Positions 1-14,400 of a stretch of DNA of 64,000 nt are shown here, piece after piece. Made by a program: the position numbers and the translations under genes. The stretch's first letter is position 1. Every line of letters begins with the position of its first letter. The stretch comes from Lingula anatina. Lineage: Eukaryota > Brachiopoda > Lingulata > Lingulida > Lingulidae. Below the pieces are notes generated by a model. The model did no database searches, was not told where the DNA came from, and saw only the letters and a program-made list of their open reading frames with translations. The stretch is taken from assembly GCF_001039355.2 (NCBI RefSeq), contig NW_019775653.1, forward strand, positions 110,431 to 174,430, written 5' to 3'.

Positions 1-1488
1 CTATATTTGTTCCAAATTAAGTTATTACTATCACTAAAACACCAGAAAATCCAATCCACTGGAACCATGGACAATCTTATTGATAAAAACTAATCGCCTT
101 ACAAAATTCTTCCAAGTTTCTTCCAAAGCTGTAATTAATTCTCGGCTGCGCTCGGAGTGACCACAAGATACCGCGAATAGAAAATAGATTTTTAGAAAAT
201 AGATTTTTCATGTGAACGGAGTCTCTGATCAGTCTTGAATCAAGGTGCATCTCTAGGGAGAGGTGGGGTTAACAGATTTTCTCTCTTATTCAGGTATCCC
301 TTTGACTATTTGTCACTTTTAATTGCTTGACCACAACCCACCACCCACCACACTAAAAATATTCATAAAATATCTGTTTACCTGTTCATCTGTTTACCCC
401 ACCTTTACCTGAAGGAAGGTGGTTATACTTTGATTAGATATTTAATAAATCTTCCTGTACTTGCACTCAATGAAAAAAGGAATTTGTTATAAAATCATTT
501 GTTTCATGATGAAGTTGTATTATCACACTAAAAATATTCAGAAAATGGATGAAAAGATTTGAACTTTGTACTCTTTACTTCATATTTGTATATAAATATA
601 TATTCTTTGGGGGGGAATCGTCCGGGGCGGAATTGTCCTGGGGGGAATTGTCCGGGGGGGAATTGTCCTAGAATCGTATTCCACATTTTCCCACATCTGA
701 CCTCCTGATCTCGAAAAAAAGCGTCACATAGGCAAGCATTTTCTAGAGTACGAATTTTAATTTGAAATTATGAAATGTAAATGTATGACTTATGCAGACC
801 TTGATAATCCCTCTGTTAAAAAGCAATTTTCCAACATTTTAAAGTATTCAGCTCGTATTGGAAGATATTCTTCAAATCGCAATGGTCATACAACCACGTT
901 TATCCCTCATTGACATATATGCCATCTAACAGAGAAACATACCAAATACTCTGCAGGGACTCACAGCTGCTCCAACATTTGGAAAGATATATATATATGC
1001 CGGATGTGTCCTATTATATGTTACATTAGCAAACACGTAGTTGCAGCGACTAAAAGTTTAATTGCAAGGCTTATTTTTATGCGTTTTATTCACAAACAAG
1101 CAAGTACACAGTACTAAAAATATATCGTCTTTTTATACAATTTCAGGCGATTTCATTTCATATCTTACTCTTTATGAAAGAGATGTCAAAATGGAGAAAG
1201 GTTGAAAGAGAGTTTAATATATGCTTAGTTTTTGACAAGTGTACGCCATGAATAGACGGACATGCTGACGATTGTGATGGAGAGAGAGAAAGAGAGAAAC
1301 TATGGCGAATGTCTTTTTAGGTCCACCGATAGATAGATAGAGATGATATAACGTACATGATGTACACTGACCAAAGGGTCCGCTAGTTGTCTGTTACAAA
1401 ATTATTGTATACTTTAATTTTGTACAATATATATATATATTGCGTACATTATATATTGATATATTGTATATAGTAGATGTAGGTCTTT
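1..1488. other. Gene-free flank downstream of the minus-strand lectin-like gene
   Basis: No exon with protein-like coding could be seen on either strand. The stretch is AT-rich and holds a G-rich tandem repeat at 609-668, short AT dinucleotide tracts near 986-996 and 1428-1440, and GATA-like repeats near 1330. A short stretch at about 1311-1326 repeats the sequence around the stop codon of the neighbouring gene (about 1482-1497). It probably contains the 3' UTR of that gene, but no clear polyadenylation site could be assigned. Confidence 0.6.
609..668. repeat. Four 15-nt G-rich tandem repeats
   Basis: Four consecutive 15-nt units (609-623, 624-638, 639-653, 654-668), each a run of about six to seven G followed by AATTGTCC (AATCGTCC in the first). 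Units differ at one or two positions. Four regularly spaced G-runs could fold as a G-quadruplex on this strand; that is inference. Confidence 0.85.
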
Positions 1489-2407
1489 TTAGGTCCACTT
1501 ATAGACATAGCTATTATAAGTGTGTTTTTCAGGATTAGAAGTGGATGACGGATGCTTTAAATTACTCATTAAGAGAAACTGCTCTTTGTCCTGCCTGAAG
1601 GGGGTAATCTGTCTTGCGGAACTGCCCGAAATGCCCACATGGAACTCGAACTGTCCGTTGTTGTACACGTAAATAGGGGAGTTTGTTGTCCAGTCGCCCG
1701 AACTAGTTGATGCAACTGGATGAGCATAGAATAGTTTCCCTCCTGCTTTGAAGAAGTTCCCATAGTTGAAGTGTCTGAAATAAATGTGATTTCCGTTTAA
1801 TATGTTTAAACTCTATTATCAACATGCAGACCGATACCTGCTATACCAGAAGGCCTGCAGTGGGCCTTCTAGTTGGCAATAAAATGAAATGTTTTATTTT
1901 ATTACTCTGTTACCGAACTTCTACTTTAAACGTTTTTTCCTTTGTGTGTGCGTGGGTAAAATACTGTATCATAAGACCACCTTTCACTAACATATTCATT
2001 GTATAATATAAAAGATGGTAGGAAATATTTCATCTTCGCAACGTTGAATCAATATATCTAATGACCATCATCAATTTTAAGTATGTTGCTCTTGTTTATC
2101 CTTATAATCTGTCACGCACTTTCTTATAATTCAACAACACGGAAGAAGCAATCACATTGCCTGTCCATCTATTTTCTATTGCTTCCAAACATCACCTAAT
2201 TTGCCCAGCAATACCTGTAGCTGCTCGTCCCGTCAACGTGTTGGACTTGTTCAAAACGGCTATTTGGAAAACTCCATTTCCAAAAGTTTAGTCCATAGTC
2301 GTATCGATGACAGTTTGACGCCAAAAACAGATTGCCTTCAAACCACTGGCTTGTAACGCTGATGGGTGAGCAATTGGTGTCAGATAGATTCTGATATGAT
2401 TGGAGAC
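1489..2407 (-). CDS. Lectin-like gene exons 20-21: C-terminal EAR/EPTP-like repeats and stop
   Basis: Exons 2407-2215 and 1774-1489. Repeats with the EAR pattern: WFEGNLFLASN...NFWKWSFPNSRFEQVQ, then IYVYNNGQFEFHV, then EQFLLMSNL...SYVYKWT followed by TAA at 1491-1489. The real frame of the last exon differs from the longest ATG-initiated frame in the same place. With exons 3-4 this makes two EAR-like regions flanking the lectin core. Confidence 0.7.
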
Positions 2408-5400
2408 CTGGAGTCACAATATGGAAGCACTGAAGCCATTGTTACTTACGGAAACTAGTCACAAAGTCAAGGCAGAATAATTTGTCCTTAAGACCAAATT
2501 TAAACATTTTATAGGCAGGTGCACATGCTCAGCTACTGAAGTGGTGACATAAACACAATAACGATGGGTTAAAATTGCCAATTGCGATCCGTTCTTTGAG
2601 ATAAAAATCGTTCTTGCCGCCGCATTCGGGGATAAAATGACCTTACCTGATCTATACCCATAGACTTCAATCCTCACAGCCGGGTAGTCACTGTTCCAGG
2701 CGTGTGTGTATATACGAAGCCCTTTGGCCAAAAAGGGACGAGCAATGGTGTTCTTTACAATAGTATTAGTGTCCGTGTTAGCATTAGAAAATGTCTGAAA
2801 CAGTACATAAAGAACTTTAGAAGAATGATCAAAAGGATTTCTAAATGTATATTATTATGGTAAGTGAGGCTTATGGGCTATATCCTTGCACTTTATGTGG
2901 TGGTCGGTCATAAAATATTTATATTGGGTTTGAGAGCCCATAAACGAAGTTTTTCTTTCTTTTTTTTATTCAAATCCAAATCCAAATTTAAAAAGTTAAC
3001 ATTCTCTTTGGAAAAGTGTACAAACTACTGTATGCCGGCGAAGAGGGATTTTAATTTCCGGCTTTATCTTTGCCTTATCTCAGCATTATATCGTCAAACT
3101 ACTCTTCTAAACATGAAATATTAAACAATGTCGCATGTAAAAAACATCGAAATCCCACATCAGGAATGGCGACAAATTCGAGACTAATTTGTGACCCGAA
3201 AGGAAATCAGTCGATCAAAAACTCTTTCAAGGATAAACTTCAGGTCAACAGTAATCCTCCTGTACCTTTAATCTTATGAAGACCTAATATAAGTAACATT
3301 AAATTAAAACAGAACGTGGTCAACTGCACGAGATATAGTAACATTATAGCATCGGGAATCAAAAACTTGCCTTGCATCCAGAAAATCTGTCATAGCAATG
3401 CCAGTATAGGTAAGTTTGTGTGTGGTACAGTTTAAATTTTATTGTCCACTGGTCGGAATTGTATACATTATCCGAAGACCTTCCCTGCAATGGAGAATAA
3501 ATTATATATTTCACGGCCGGATGATAAAATAAAAATACGTCACAACATTACATGGGATTTTTGCTGTTACGGTAGGTCTTTGAACACGGTTTTATTGCTG
3601 AAATATCACTGCATGTTCAGAACAACGACAACTGCAACGTTCTTCTATTGTAATAAAACAACTGAGTTTCAGAGTCGTCTCCCATCTGTATTAGTGTACC
3701 ACATCCATTACGTTAGCAATGACAGTTATGGTATATTGTGACACTCGAGTGTTACGTTGAAACAGGGTGCTCTCTCTCTCTCTCGTATATAGAAATGTAA
3801 TCCTTTAGTGACGTCAACATAGAGTGCCAAGTGCAATTCATTATGTACAGCTTATTAAATAAAAAAAATCATGAGCACATATCTTCGCGTGTTTCACTTT
3901 CGTTTTACCTGTGTAGCTACTCCAGTAACGATATAAAATTGTGGCAGATCGATCTGAAGGTAGTTATTAGTAGAAGCCGTGGGTACCCATGCATTCCCAC
4001 CACCAGGTGTCTCAAAGTGTAACCGACCATGCTCCGGTGGGCAGCAACCGTGTGAATTACCATTATCCGACAGTGCCGCATCCGGTATAGCCCCAGAGGC
4101 AACGCCCAATGGATACGTCCCAGTAGAAAGAGGCAATCCTGACAGATGATAAAATATGTCAGTTTGCTTACGGGGGTACATGTATATTAAAATGGCTTTA
4201 AAGAACGTTCCCCACTGCGTTAATCAACCTAAACCATCCATGCTGTCTTGAGTCTCACACAATAAGCTGCGTGAAAGTGATATTTGAAATAAGGTATCTA
4301 TAATCAGATTGAAACTGAAATATTGCTAAAAGAACACTTCACTTCGCTGTTGAATCGTGTATTTAGTTGGCTTTTGTAAAGGCAGTCCTGGGGGAAAGAT
4401 GGGGAGGAGATATTTATAATTAAGCAAATGCTGGATAGTTTCTACAGGGCGATCAAGGGCCCCAGTCACGTCTGCACCTTATATATATATATATATAATT
4501 ATTATTATAATCATATTCTTTTGGTTTCACTTTTATTCTAATGAACTTTATTGACCTTTAAAGCAGTTTTTGTGCTGTCTGAGATAGTACCACCTTGCAT
4601 TCCAAGTGCCCAGGCCTCATCCTTAAAAACAAATCGAAACATACTGCATTCATGCTATTTCTTTTATTTTTAACGCAGCGTAAAATCTGGTCTCCGAACT
4701 AGTTTTTCGTTAGATTAACAAAGTTTGTTCATTGCACAAGTTCTATCTTACCCTCATTGTAGCCATACACCTCGAACTGCATTGCCACAGCGCCTACCCA
4801 CTGAGTAGCTACCAGGCGCACGTAACGCGCTGGTACTGCAGACAACAACCACGCACTCTGAACGGTGACACCGTCAGCACTGCCGTTAAACTCCTGATAA
4901 AAAACATACACGTGAGGATTAATAAGAATCGTAGTGGCTTGGTAAATGGCAATTAATATATTTCTTCAAATGCATTTACTTATTTAGTTTGGAATGTTGA
5001 GGTTTCCATCTAATGCCAAGGCCCATTTTAAGTATTTCGATTGCCGTATTCATATTTGAATTCTGTAGTTCAAATGTAAAATCCTAACGAAATTGTATAT
5101 TTCAACAGACTTTATATTAGACATGGTGAAGACAGCTTTATAATTTGCAATAATAATAATAATAATAATAGCAACAACAACACAAAAAACAGAAATGCCT
5201 ACGAAAATTTAAGATAACTAGTGGGTAAAAGAATAAGACATCAATCCTACTTGGCATGTGCCTAATTGTGACATCACACAGGTAAAGCTGCTTCCATCCT
5301 CTGATATGTTCACCTTGTATCCCGTCACGTATTCCGTATTGCTTCGTCCCTGTTATAGAAATACAAGTGTGATATCATTTATGCATGCGTGCTTTTACCT

Positions 5401-8400
5401 CTAATTAGTGGAAACATGCCTAATGCTAATGTATTTTAAAACTTAATTCAAACTTCAACGAAAACTTTCCTTTTTTATGTAATCAGCACGGTTACAGCAA
5501 ATATGAATATAACAAAGGCAAACTTTACGCATTTAATGTAAAAAACCACTCATTAACTTTTTGTGTATTTTCCATCGTCCACTTTTTTAGTACTTACTAA
5601 CTAACTCTATATCATTTTCTAAACTCGGAAATCCCCTGTACAAATAGGCTACATGTTGTAAGAACACATTCTTTTTCACTTGGTGAATCAATGCTTTTAC
5701 TGACACGACAAATTCATATTTAGATTGGCTGGTTATGGTCACATGTACATATATGTCTTGCATTTTTATATTTTTACAAATAATAATGATAAAAAAGGAT
5801 ATATAGAAAAGATAGTTATATATATATGATAGTAAGAGAAATTACCAAAGTGTCAATCCTTGTAACCATGCGTGTTGTGCCAAGATCGACTTGGATGTAT
5901 TCGTTGGCAGTATTAGACTGTGCACACCACGCCTCGCCTCCGCCAGGGTTGTGATGTAGTCGACCCCAGACTGGGTCACATGCTGCACTGGTGCTACTGG
6001 CAGTGATTGAGCTATCGGAAATGGCACCACTTTGCATTCCCAGTGCCCGGTCCTCATCTTTAAAAGCACATGAACGGAACACGCTGTATACGTGCTATTT
6101 CTTTTATTTTTAAGGCAGCGTCAAAATTTTGTCGCAGAACTAGTTGTTCGTTAATTTTACAATGTCCAGTGATTGCATGGTGATCAAAACGTACGTAAAT
6201 TCACGATTATCCCACTTAACACTTTTTATGGAACAATTATTCGAATTTTAAAAGTTTATCTAGACAGATAAATTAAACGCCGAAATACGACGTCGTTGAT
6301 GATACGTAAACGTTAGGAAAACGCTACCAAAACCCATTTAATACATGAAGCCTGTAAGCTAATGCCTCCCTTTCTATACTTTGAACCTACTTATGCATCT
6401 GTAAGTGACTGTAAGGTACTTCCTGACGTACAGACAGGGGTCGACATTGGAGGCCACAGGCACGGAACAGGTCGGTTTGCCCTCGCAGTAGCCTTGAACA
6501 TATGCCAGAGAGTCTGGGTCCTCACATGTTGTGCTATTGGCGTTACCGCCAACACAGATACTCGGGTCTGTTTTCCCGTAAAACGAGTCTTTAACTTGAA
6601 TCCACGTTCCCTCTGGACAGGTAATGGAGACGGTATCGCCATCGCACACAGGCTGGGTGGTGTTAAAGTCACCTGTAGAGAGAGAACAGTTATGTTTTTC
6701 AATTAGAGCGTATGCACAAGCTACTTTTGATTTTTTTTCACATCTGGTGACTCGCTGCATAGTTAAAACTTAATAGCAGATGGAAATTATATTTAATTTC
6801 GTTGTTATGTAATTAAACATTGTTGATATTTTTAGGCATTCTCGCTACAGTGTACAAGGTATACAGTACATCCTTTCTTTTATAGAGGCCGTTGCTTTTA
6901 GAAAGTGGTTTTATTCGATAAAATGCGGTATACTAAATTCAACAATTCAACTTCGTCAATGTTCCAGCTCATCGTATTTTTAAAAGATATAACTCTGTAT
7001 TGCTGACAGTATATCAATCTCTTTTCCTAATTAGTTAGATAATTAGTTGTATTGAATAGGTCAGGAGATATATACTTACCACCAAATGGCCTCCAAATTG
7101 CGCGGAGAGCATATTTTCTTGTACCAAAATCACAAGTTAAAGAATACGTGTTTCCTACAGCTGGCGCTGTTCCCGAGAGGCCACACACGTTTTCACTTCC
7201 AGTCATTGTGTACGGTATGGCATTCCCATTGGGCCACGTAAAGCCGAAGTAGTCTCCGCGCATGACTTGAAGGCGTTCGTCTATGTTAATGGGCATCTAA
7301 AATGAAACGTTTTCTGTCAACGACATTGGCTTGTGTTCTTAAACCATTGCGTTTTTGGCCTGAATGATTTTTTTATAGATTGAGTGTCATTCGGTCATTA
7401 TAGCAAAAGTACAGTAATTGAGTCATAACTATTATGTGCCAAACATCATAGCATTAAAATATGTAAAGTGAAATTTCATAGAGACATTTTTGAGTATTCC
7501 TAAGTTGGTCGTGTTAACCACCAAATATTTACGGAAGGGAAGGAGGGGAAGGATCAATTAGTGTATCAACCGTATTTAAGTTATTTAAATTTTATTCAGA
7601 AATGGATCGACTTTTTCCCCAAACATAGGCCAGTAAGGAAGGAATAACTTAACATGATGTGATAATTACTGGCTTACGAAAAGTCAACCGAAACATATCA
7701 AAACATATCAGCAAATTTTGCACTTACAACTTGGCGACCGATAAAGTTGTGCACGTAAATGTTTTGTGCAACCAGTTTGAAGGAGCCAGAGGTTGTCGTC
7801 AAGGATTCCGCTCGCCACACTTGGAATCTCAATTCTTTATCACTTACTTCGGAGTAGAACTCCCAGCCTATGATCTCACCTTCATAAAAATACAAAATGA
7901 TATATTTGAATGGGATACCCTTCTTGATAATATTTTAAATACAAATTTTCCTTATGGCATCTTAGAATTACTATATATCATTATTCCATTATTGAGACTA
8001 AGCCTCTGGTTACTAGACAAATTATCAATATGCACAAAATTGCGAAAACACCAAGGGTTTGAATCTGAGGAATTTACTCCTTAAGATTTGATGCGAACTG
8101 AAAACAAACACATATTACTGTCAATATATTTCTCGTTATCATATACTGTATCGACACAGGACTATTGTTAGCGTACCGTCTTCTGGAAAGGTGTAGTCCA
8201 TGTCGATGATGATATGTTTAGATTCTGTGTTCATTGTCCCACCACCAGAAACACCAGAACCTAATGCTTGAACTGTAAAAAAAAAAACATTTCTAAAATG
8301 CGTTAGGTGTGGATTTGTTTTGATATTCCATGGTTTCATTGTAATACATCTCGTTACTCAGGAAACCAATGTTACTTCCAAAAATTGGCATCTCCCTCGG

Positions 8401-11400
8401 CTGTATACAGTATATGCTACATAGTCGTTAGACATGTTTTTTTAAAAAGAGATGTCACTAACCTGAGCTGAAATTGAAAGAAGCATTGTCCAATTTGAAG
8501 ATGCGGGTCTTTCCAGTTTGGTAACTGTGGCAACATTTATGAGAGTCACTAGCGACACTAAGTAGCACACTTTCGCTGACTTCACTGAGGTCGCAGCGAA
8601 ACCCACGTGGTACCTTAGATATATAATCAAATAACAAAATTAACAAATTGGCCAATTATGACATTTATGGTACTATTCTGTCGACAACTTGGGCATGTTA
8701 TGTAGCAAAAAACAATAACGAATATATTTTTCTATATCTGTACATATAAATTTTATCGTAATTATCGCAATTTACAAAATAATTCTTTCCAGCAGGTGTT
8801 TTTGGATACCCCACCCCACCCCTAAAAAACTTTGCAGTCGCAAATAACAAAATCAACAATTTGGCCAATTTAAGCATTTATAGTACCATTCTGTTGACAG
8901 CTTGGACATGTGGCAAAGAACAATAAAACGAATATATTTTTCCATATCTGCACAAATAAATTTAACGTAATTATCACAATTTACAAAATAACTGTTTCCA
9001 GCAGATGTTTTTGGATACCCCCACCCCACCCCTAAAAATCTTTATATATTTGTATGCACGAAGAAAACATGTGCATAGAAGTTTTAGTGTGCATTTGTCT
9101 ACTATATGTACAAATTGTCAATATATTTTACGTATTTCGATCCGGTGTTGAATGTGGCAGTATGCTGAAATTAATACCGTACCGGTGCTGCTCCAACCCC
9201 AAGATAAGCTTGATGGACTGTACTCCATGCAAAGACGTTGACTTTGCCTTTGTACATTCCGGTGTTCGAGCCATCTATCTTGTAAGACGTCACTGCTATC
9301 ACTGACTGGCCATTTCTCCGTTTTAAAGCACATGTCCAATGTGTTCCGAAAATTTGAAAGTACTGATACGGCTCAAAGGGGTCTGAAAGGTCAAAAATTG
9401 AGAGTAGGATTAATTGATGAAATGAAACTTGCTGAATGTTATAATATTCATTTATTAATTCATTCACTCATTTGTTCATCACCCATTCATTTATTTATTT
9501 AGCTATGAACCCAAAGACGGGGTTATTCATTCATAGATTAATAAACTAATATCTTATTATTATTTCTTTCACTTTTTGTATACCAGTTCCTCATTTCTCA
9601 AAAATCAACATGAAGATACCGATAATAGTTTGCGTACTTTTTTGTCGGATTTCTTCAATGGCAACGACCATTACAATGATTTTCTATGTCAAATTAAGCA
9701 AGGTCAACGACGACTTTTTACTAAAAATAAATTATAGATGATTTCTCACCGCGAGTATATATTTCAAATCTCATGGCTATTTTCTGGTGCCACTCCTTTA
9801 CAACGAACCGAATACGTCTGGCCACTATCTCTGGCTTTAACGTTTGGTTTACCTGTGTGTCCATGTCGTAGTTTGCTCTCATTATCTAAAAAATCAAAAA
9901 TGAAAAACAGATGGTAACGACAACAAGAAAAATTGATGGCGATAGGGAATACACCCAAAATTTAATTACTTTCAAGTTTGTGTCATATCCTGAAAATTTC
10001 ATCAAAATCTATCCATAACTTTTTGAGTTAGGCTAGTAATGAACAATCAAACAGACGTGGGTGAAAGCAAAACCTACTTGGCGGGGGGTAAAAAGAATAG
10101 GAGTAGAATAGTTGGCGCCATAAAAACATTTCATATCTAATCACACATCTTATCCCTATCTTAAGATATAACGTGTAAATTATGTCACATTTTTATGAAT
10201 GCTTCATTCAAAATCCTTTAATGTTGTTTTCATATTTTTAAGAGTTGAAACATGTACCAGAACACCAAGTCATATAACACCACCATATGACTTTCAAAAA
10301 GAAGAGAATCCGATTAATTTTCGCACACAAACTTCCATGACGTCATGCCAAGAGTGTCCTGGCATTAATTTTATTTCAACATCCTTTTCAATCTTTTTCA
10401 ATTATAACCAAAGTAACCCATATCCAAAACTTGTGTTTTTCCCCTAAGTTTCTTATTTGAAGCCACTCTCATAAAAATTAAAAGTGAGAAGGTCTTATAT
10501 ACTGTATACGATCTCAAAACTGGGTCCATAAGATCTGAATTCCTTAACCGTATGTGATAAAGGTGATAAAGTGATAAAGGGAAAATTGCTCAAATTTACG
10601 AGAAAAGTGCCTCATTGTTTTTCTCAATGAGTCCTAACGCCTACTGCATGTCTTTAAACAAAATTCAAAACCCTTAACGCATTCTTGTTCAAAAAAGCCA
10701 CCATTTCCAATAAAAACCTTGTTGCCATTTCACCAAAGTCATTAATGTGTCAAGTGTTTTGGGGTTCTCTCTGTGAGGAAAATGATCGCCATTTAGATAT
10801 CTGGTGCATTATTCATCGTTTTTGAAACAATAAAAAACAAGGCAGGGTTGGTTCAAAACTATCTGAATGTATATCTGCAAAAAAATAATAATACATTGCA
10901 AAATTTTACAAGTAACTATCTTGTCAGTGCTTCCATACCACTGCTGGATAATCATGCGCCATTTTTAATTGGAAATTATATCATACTGTCATTACCAGTG
11001 TTAACAGAAAGTGTAAATAATTTTTGCAGATTTCTCCTTTCGGGAGAAAGAAACATTACTTACCTTGCATTCACTGCCAGGACCCCAGCGGACGCAGCTG
11101 TAATCACTGTCACTTCTGGCCGTGTAGTTTAACTGGTATTTTGTCACCCACTGGTTCAAATTGTTGTAAACACGTCCCTGATACGAGAAAAAAAAGGTAG
11201 GCTACTACACGCGTTAAACGATTTATTTTTCTCAAAGAAAGAAAGAAAGAAAAGGGCTTTTGGTGCTATCAAACTATTATCATTGCCAACAAGGGTAAGT
11301 TAAATGATCGCATTTCTTAAAACACTTTTCATTATACCACGAATGACTTTCACGTCACGTCAGCTTTTTGAGGGCAAATTTGTAGGAATAGAAGAAACAA

Positions 11401-14400
11401 AAATTTTATTGTTGCGGGAAAATAATTTAAATTTTTGCAAAATATACCAATATACCTTTGTGGCCACCTTGGTGACTATATATGCTTGCCCCAAGTCCAC
11501 CTGTAAGTATTGATCAACGGTTTGGCTATCGGAACACCAAGCATTGTCGTGGGTGATGCGCGCATATGACTTATGACATCCGCTTCCAGTAGATGAAACC
11601 GCGATACGATTGTTAGAAATATCTCCATTGGTGGCCTTAGCAGTCATAGGCCCTGTAGGAAATCAAATATAATTGTCATGAAGCATTTTACAAATGTGCC
11701 CATTCCTCTATTTCACTGGGTTAACATTGCGGCACCAAATATTCACTGAATCATTTTTGGTAGAATAACTGGTATAGAAATTAGATAAAGCTGGTAATTT
11801 ACAACAAAAAAAATTTTCTCACTGTAAACCCGAAGACGACAAGTGAAACTCCACTTGAAATTATCATGAAACATAAAACAATGCAAACATTTATTCAACT
11901 GCATACCTTTTTCTCCTGCGTATCGAAATGCTTTTGTTGTAACTTTAGTCCCCCAGTTGTCAGTTACTCGGTCGTAAAACGTGCCAACAATGTAGAAACG
12001 GTTACCATCAGCCGCTGCGGTAACACAGTTGCGATTGTCCAGACCATAATGTAAGCGCTGCACGTATTCATAAGAGCCTTTCTCTTCAACCCAACGATAG
12101 ATATCCGTATATCCATTTACCCACTTATTCGAAGAACTATCCCAGCGAAGCCTGTGTTTTAACACAAGATAAAATACAAATATTAAAGATTAAAATACAA
12201 GAAAATTTGTGCTTTGATTTTTGTTAATGTTATTTCACAATGATATCGTAGATAAATTAAAGTGATATTATCTAACAACAAAAATATCATTTTAAATCAT
12301 TAAAATTATATAAAATCGATAGCGTCGGTTAGAGCGACAAAAATACCAATGATGAACCGGGGAAAATGCTATTACATTACGCATTTCTTGACAATATCTA
12401 TGTAAAATAAGAAAAACAGCGACCATCAATAACGTTTGCAGTCTAATACAATTATCAAAAAGCTAGAATTAAGGTTTTCTGGCCTGTTTTACTTGCTAGA
12501 TGAATCCTGAACAAAGCATTCAAATCGGGCAGAAGTAAAAAAAAGGTAGCCAATATTACCTTCAAGCCACTTACCTATTTGTAGAGATGATATAGTGTTC
12601 CCCTTGTATACTCATGGCGCAACTATCGAAGGAATACAATGTAGGAATGTCATGCACTTTTGTAGCCTGGTGAGAAAACACTGAAATACACAACATGAAA
12701 ATCAAGATTTCACAGTGACGAACAGCATCGAGAGGGGGTCAAAAGAAATGTGGCTGTTCCTACTGTGAATCTTATTATAAATGGAAAACACTGGTACATA
12801 AATAAATTCTACCAGTAGCCCTGCTTTTTCTCTGTTTCTGCATACATACAGATATACTAAGTGATCCTACAATTTACTAGGGAAAACATAAAAAGGTGAA
12901 CATTTCTGTAGAGTTACATTTTTAAAAATAAATCCTTCCAATCGGATTCAGCAACGATTCTTGCCATATACTCGAAAACAATTTTTATACAGGAACGTAA
13001 TATGTTAATTTACTTAAAATAAATTTTGGAACTGACGGCGGGCATGCAAAATATTTTCATGTTAGCTGTAAAGCAGTGTTCACCGTGGACAACAAACGTA
13101 ACCGGTCGTGCCAAGGAGAGTCGACCTAAGTAACTTCATCCTAACTTTTTGTACAGTGATGATGCAGAGTAAAAATGTGCTTCCAAATAGCAAGTTTTAA
13201 AACTAACCTTTATCACATTCTTTTCCATATTGTGTTTTATTTCGACATTCACATGTGATACTTCTCTTGTCTAGACAGTCGTCTGCGCAGAATTCGTCCC
13301 ACTCGCACTCGCTGTAGTATGGACACACGCCATGTAAGTCCGCCTAGAAAGACAAAAATGATAGGTCTCACCAGAAAAGTTTACGCAATAAACAAACATT
13401 TTAGAAAAGAATTTAATCAGATAGATTGGTTGATTAATTGTTTTGCAAATAGCTCCGTAAAAATAACATTATCGATGCTTAATACATATTTTGTATGATA
13501 AATACTTCCATACCGTACGCATGTTTTTTGTTTTTTGTATTTTTTTATAAAAATTGATTTATTGGTTTCGACTTCGATTATAATTATAACCAACAAGAAT
13601 AGTAGGTTAAATGGACACAAGCTCACACGTGATTCAACAACAAAAAAAAAAAAAAGCCACAGAAGAGAAAACCACTGGTTTGAAATTGTGCCTTGGTTCA
13701 TTCTGCGTTTTATCTGATGCAGGTCACTGCCTATTTGTATTCCAATATCTGTCAATGTTGATCGATAAATTGACACCCTGGCCATGGTTATTTGTGGAGA
13801 GAAGTTAAAACATACTTCCCTGACATAACACAACTCTATATATCAGACATCGTTTACAGTTGTCGATAAAAACGATAATTGCAAACGCTTGATGTGGTTC
13901 AAATAGGGGTGAAGAAAGTACTTTTCCTTGCGAAATAACGCACATCTCTCCAGTTTGATGGATTCTAAATAATCATAATCTGGATATTGAAGTTCGATAT
14001 CACTACTTTACACAGGCGTAGGATCCAGGTGAGCTGGGGGAGTGGCTAAAAAATGACTGAAATATTACATATAAATATTACATCGCGACCCCAAACAACT
14101 GTCCGCCCTCTAGTGCAAAATATTTGTCGTTACCCCCGCTCTCCTTGTCAGACGGTGTTTTCTAAACAATTATACCCCCTCCCCTCCACCTCGACCACCG
14201 CTCACATACACAAACACGCTTATAAGTTGCTGCCGGCTTCAGTAATGTGGTTGATAAGTCGTGTGCATGTATTATCCTGAACTACTCTTACCTGAATCAG
14301 TTTCTACTTTTATCACAGTTAACTTGACCTGTTGTGTAATTTTTAAATCGCATCAAACACAACGGTAGTTATATAAATACATCAAAATATTGGCATGAAA

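Noticed and set aside
1569-1763. ATG-initiated minus-strand frame at the last lectin-like exon
   Set aside because: The neighbouring frame continues the EAR repeat in phase from exon 20 and has a good acceptor; the ATG frame does not.
7659-8084. Plus-strand frame of 141 codons
   Set aside because: Overlaps lectin-like gene exon 11 on the opposite strand, where the spliced frame is clearly protein-like.
8629-9043. CRISPR-like repeat array
   Set aside because: Only two long copies with no spacers, in a eukaryotic intron.
9178-9182. Alternative donor at 9178 for lectin-like exon 8
   Set aside because: It would read exon 9 in a frame without protein character; the donor at 9183 restores the plausible frame. 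Still needs cDNA.
13417-13833. Long minus-strand frame (138 codons) in intron 1 of the lectin-like gene
   Set aside because: Low-complexity, rich in K, I, F and V from AT-rich DNA; no domain pattern and no splice context.
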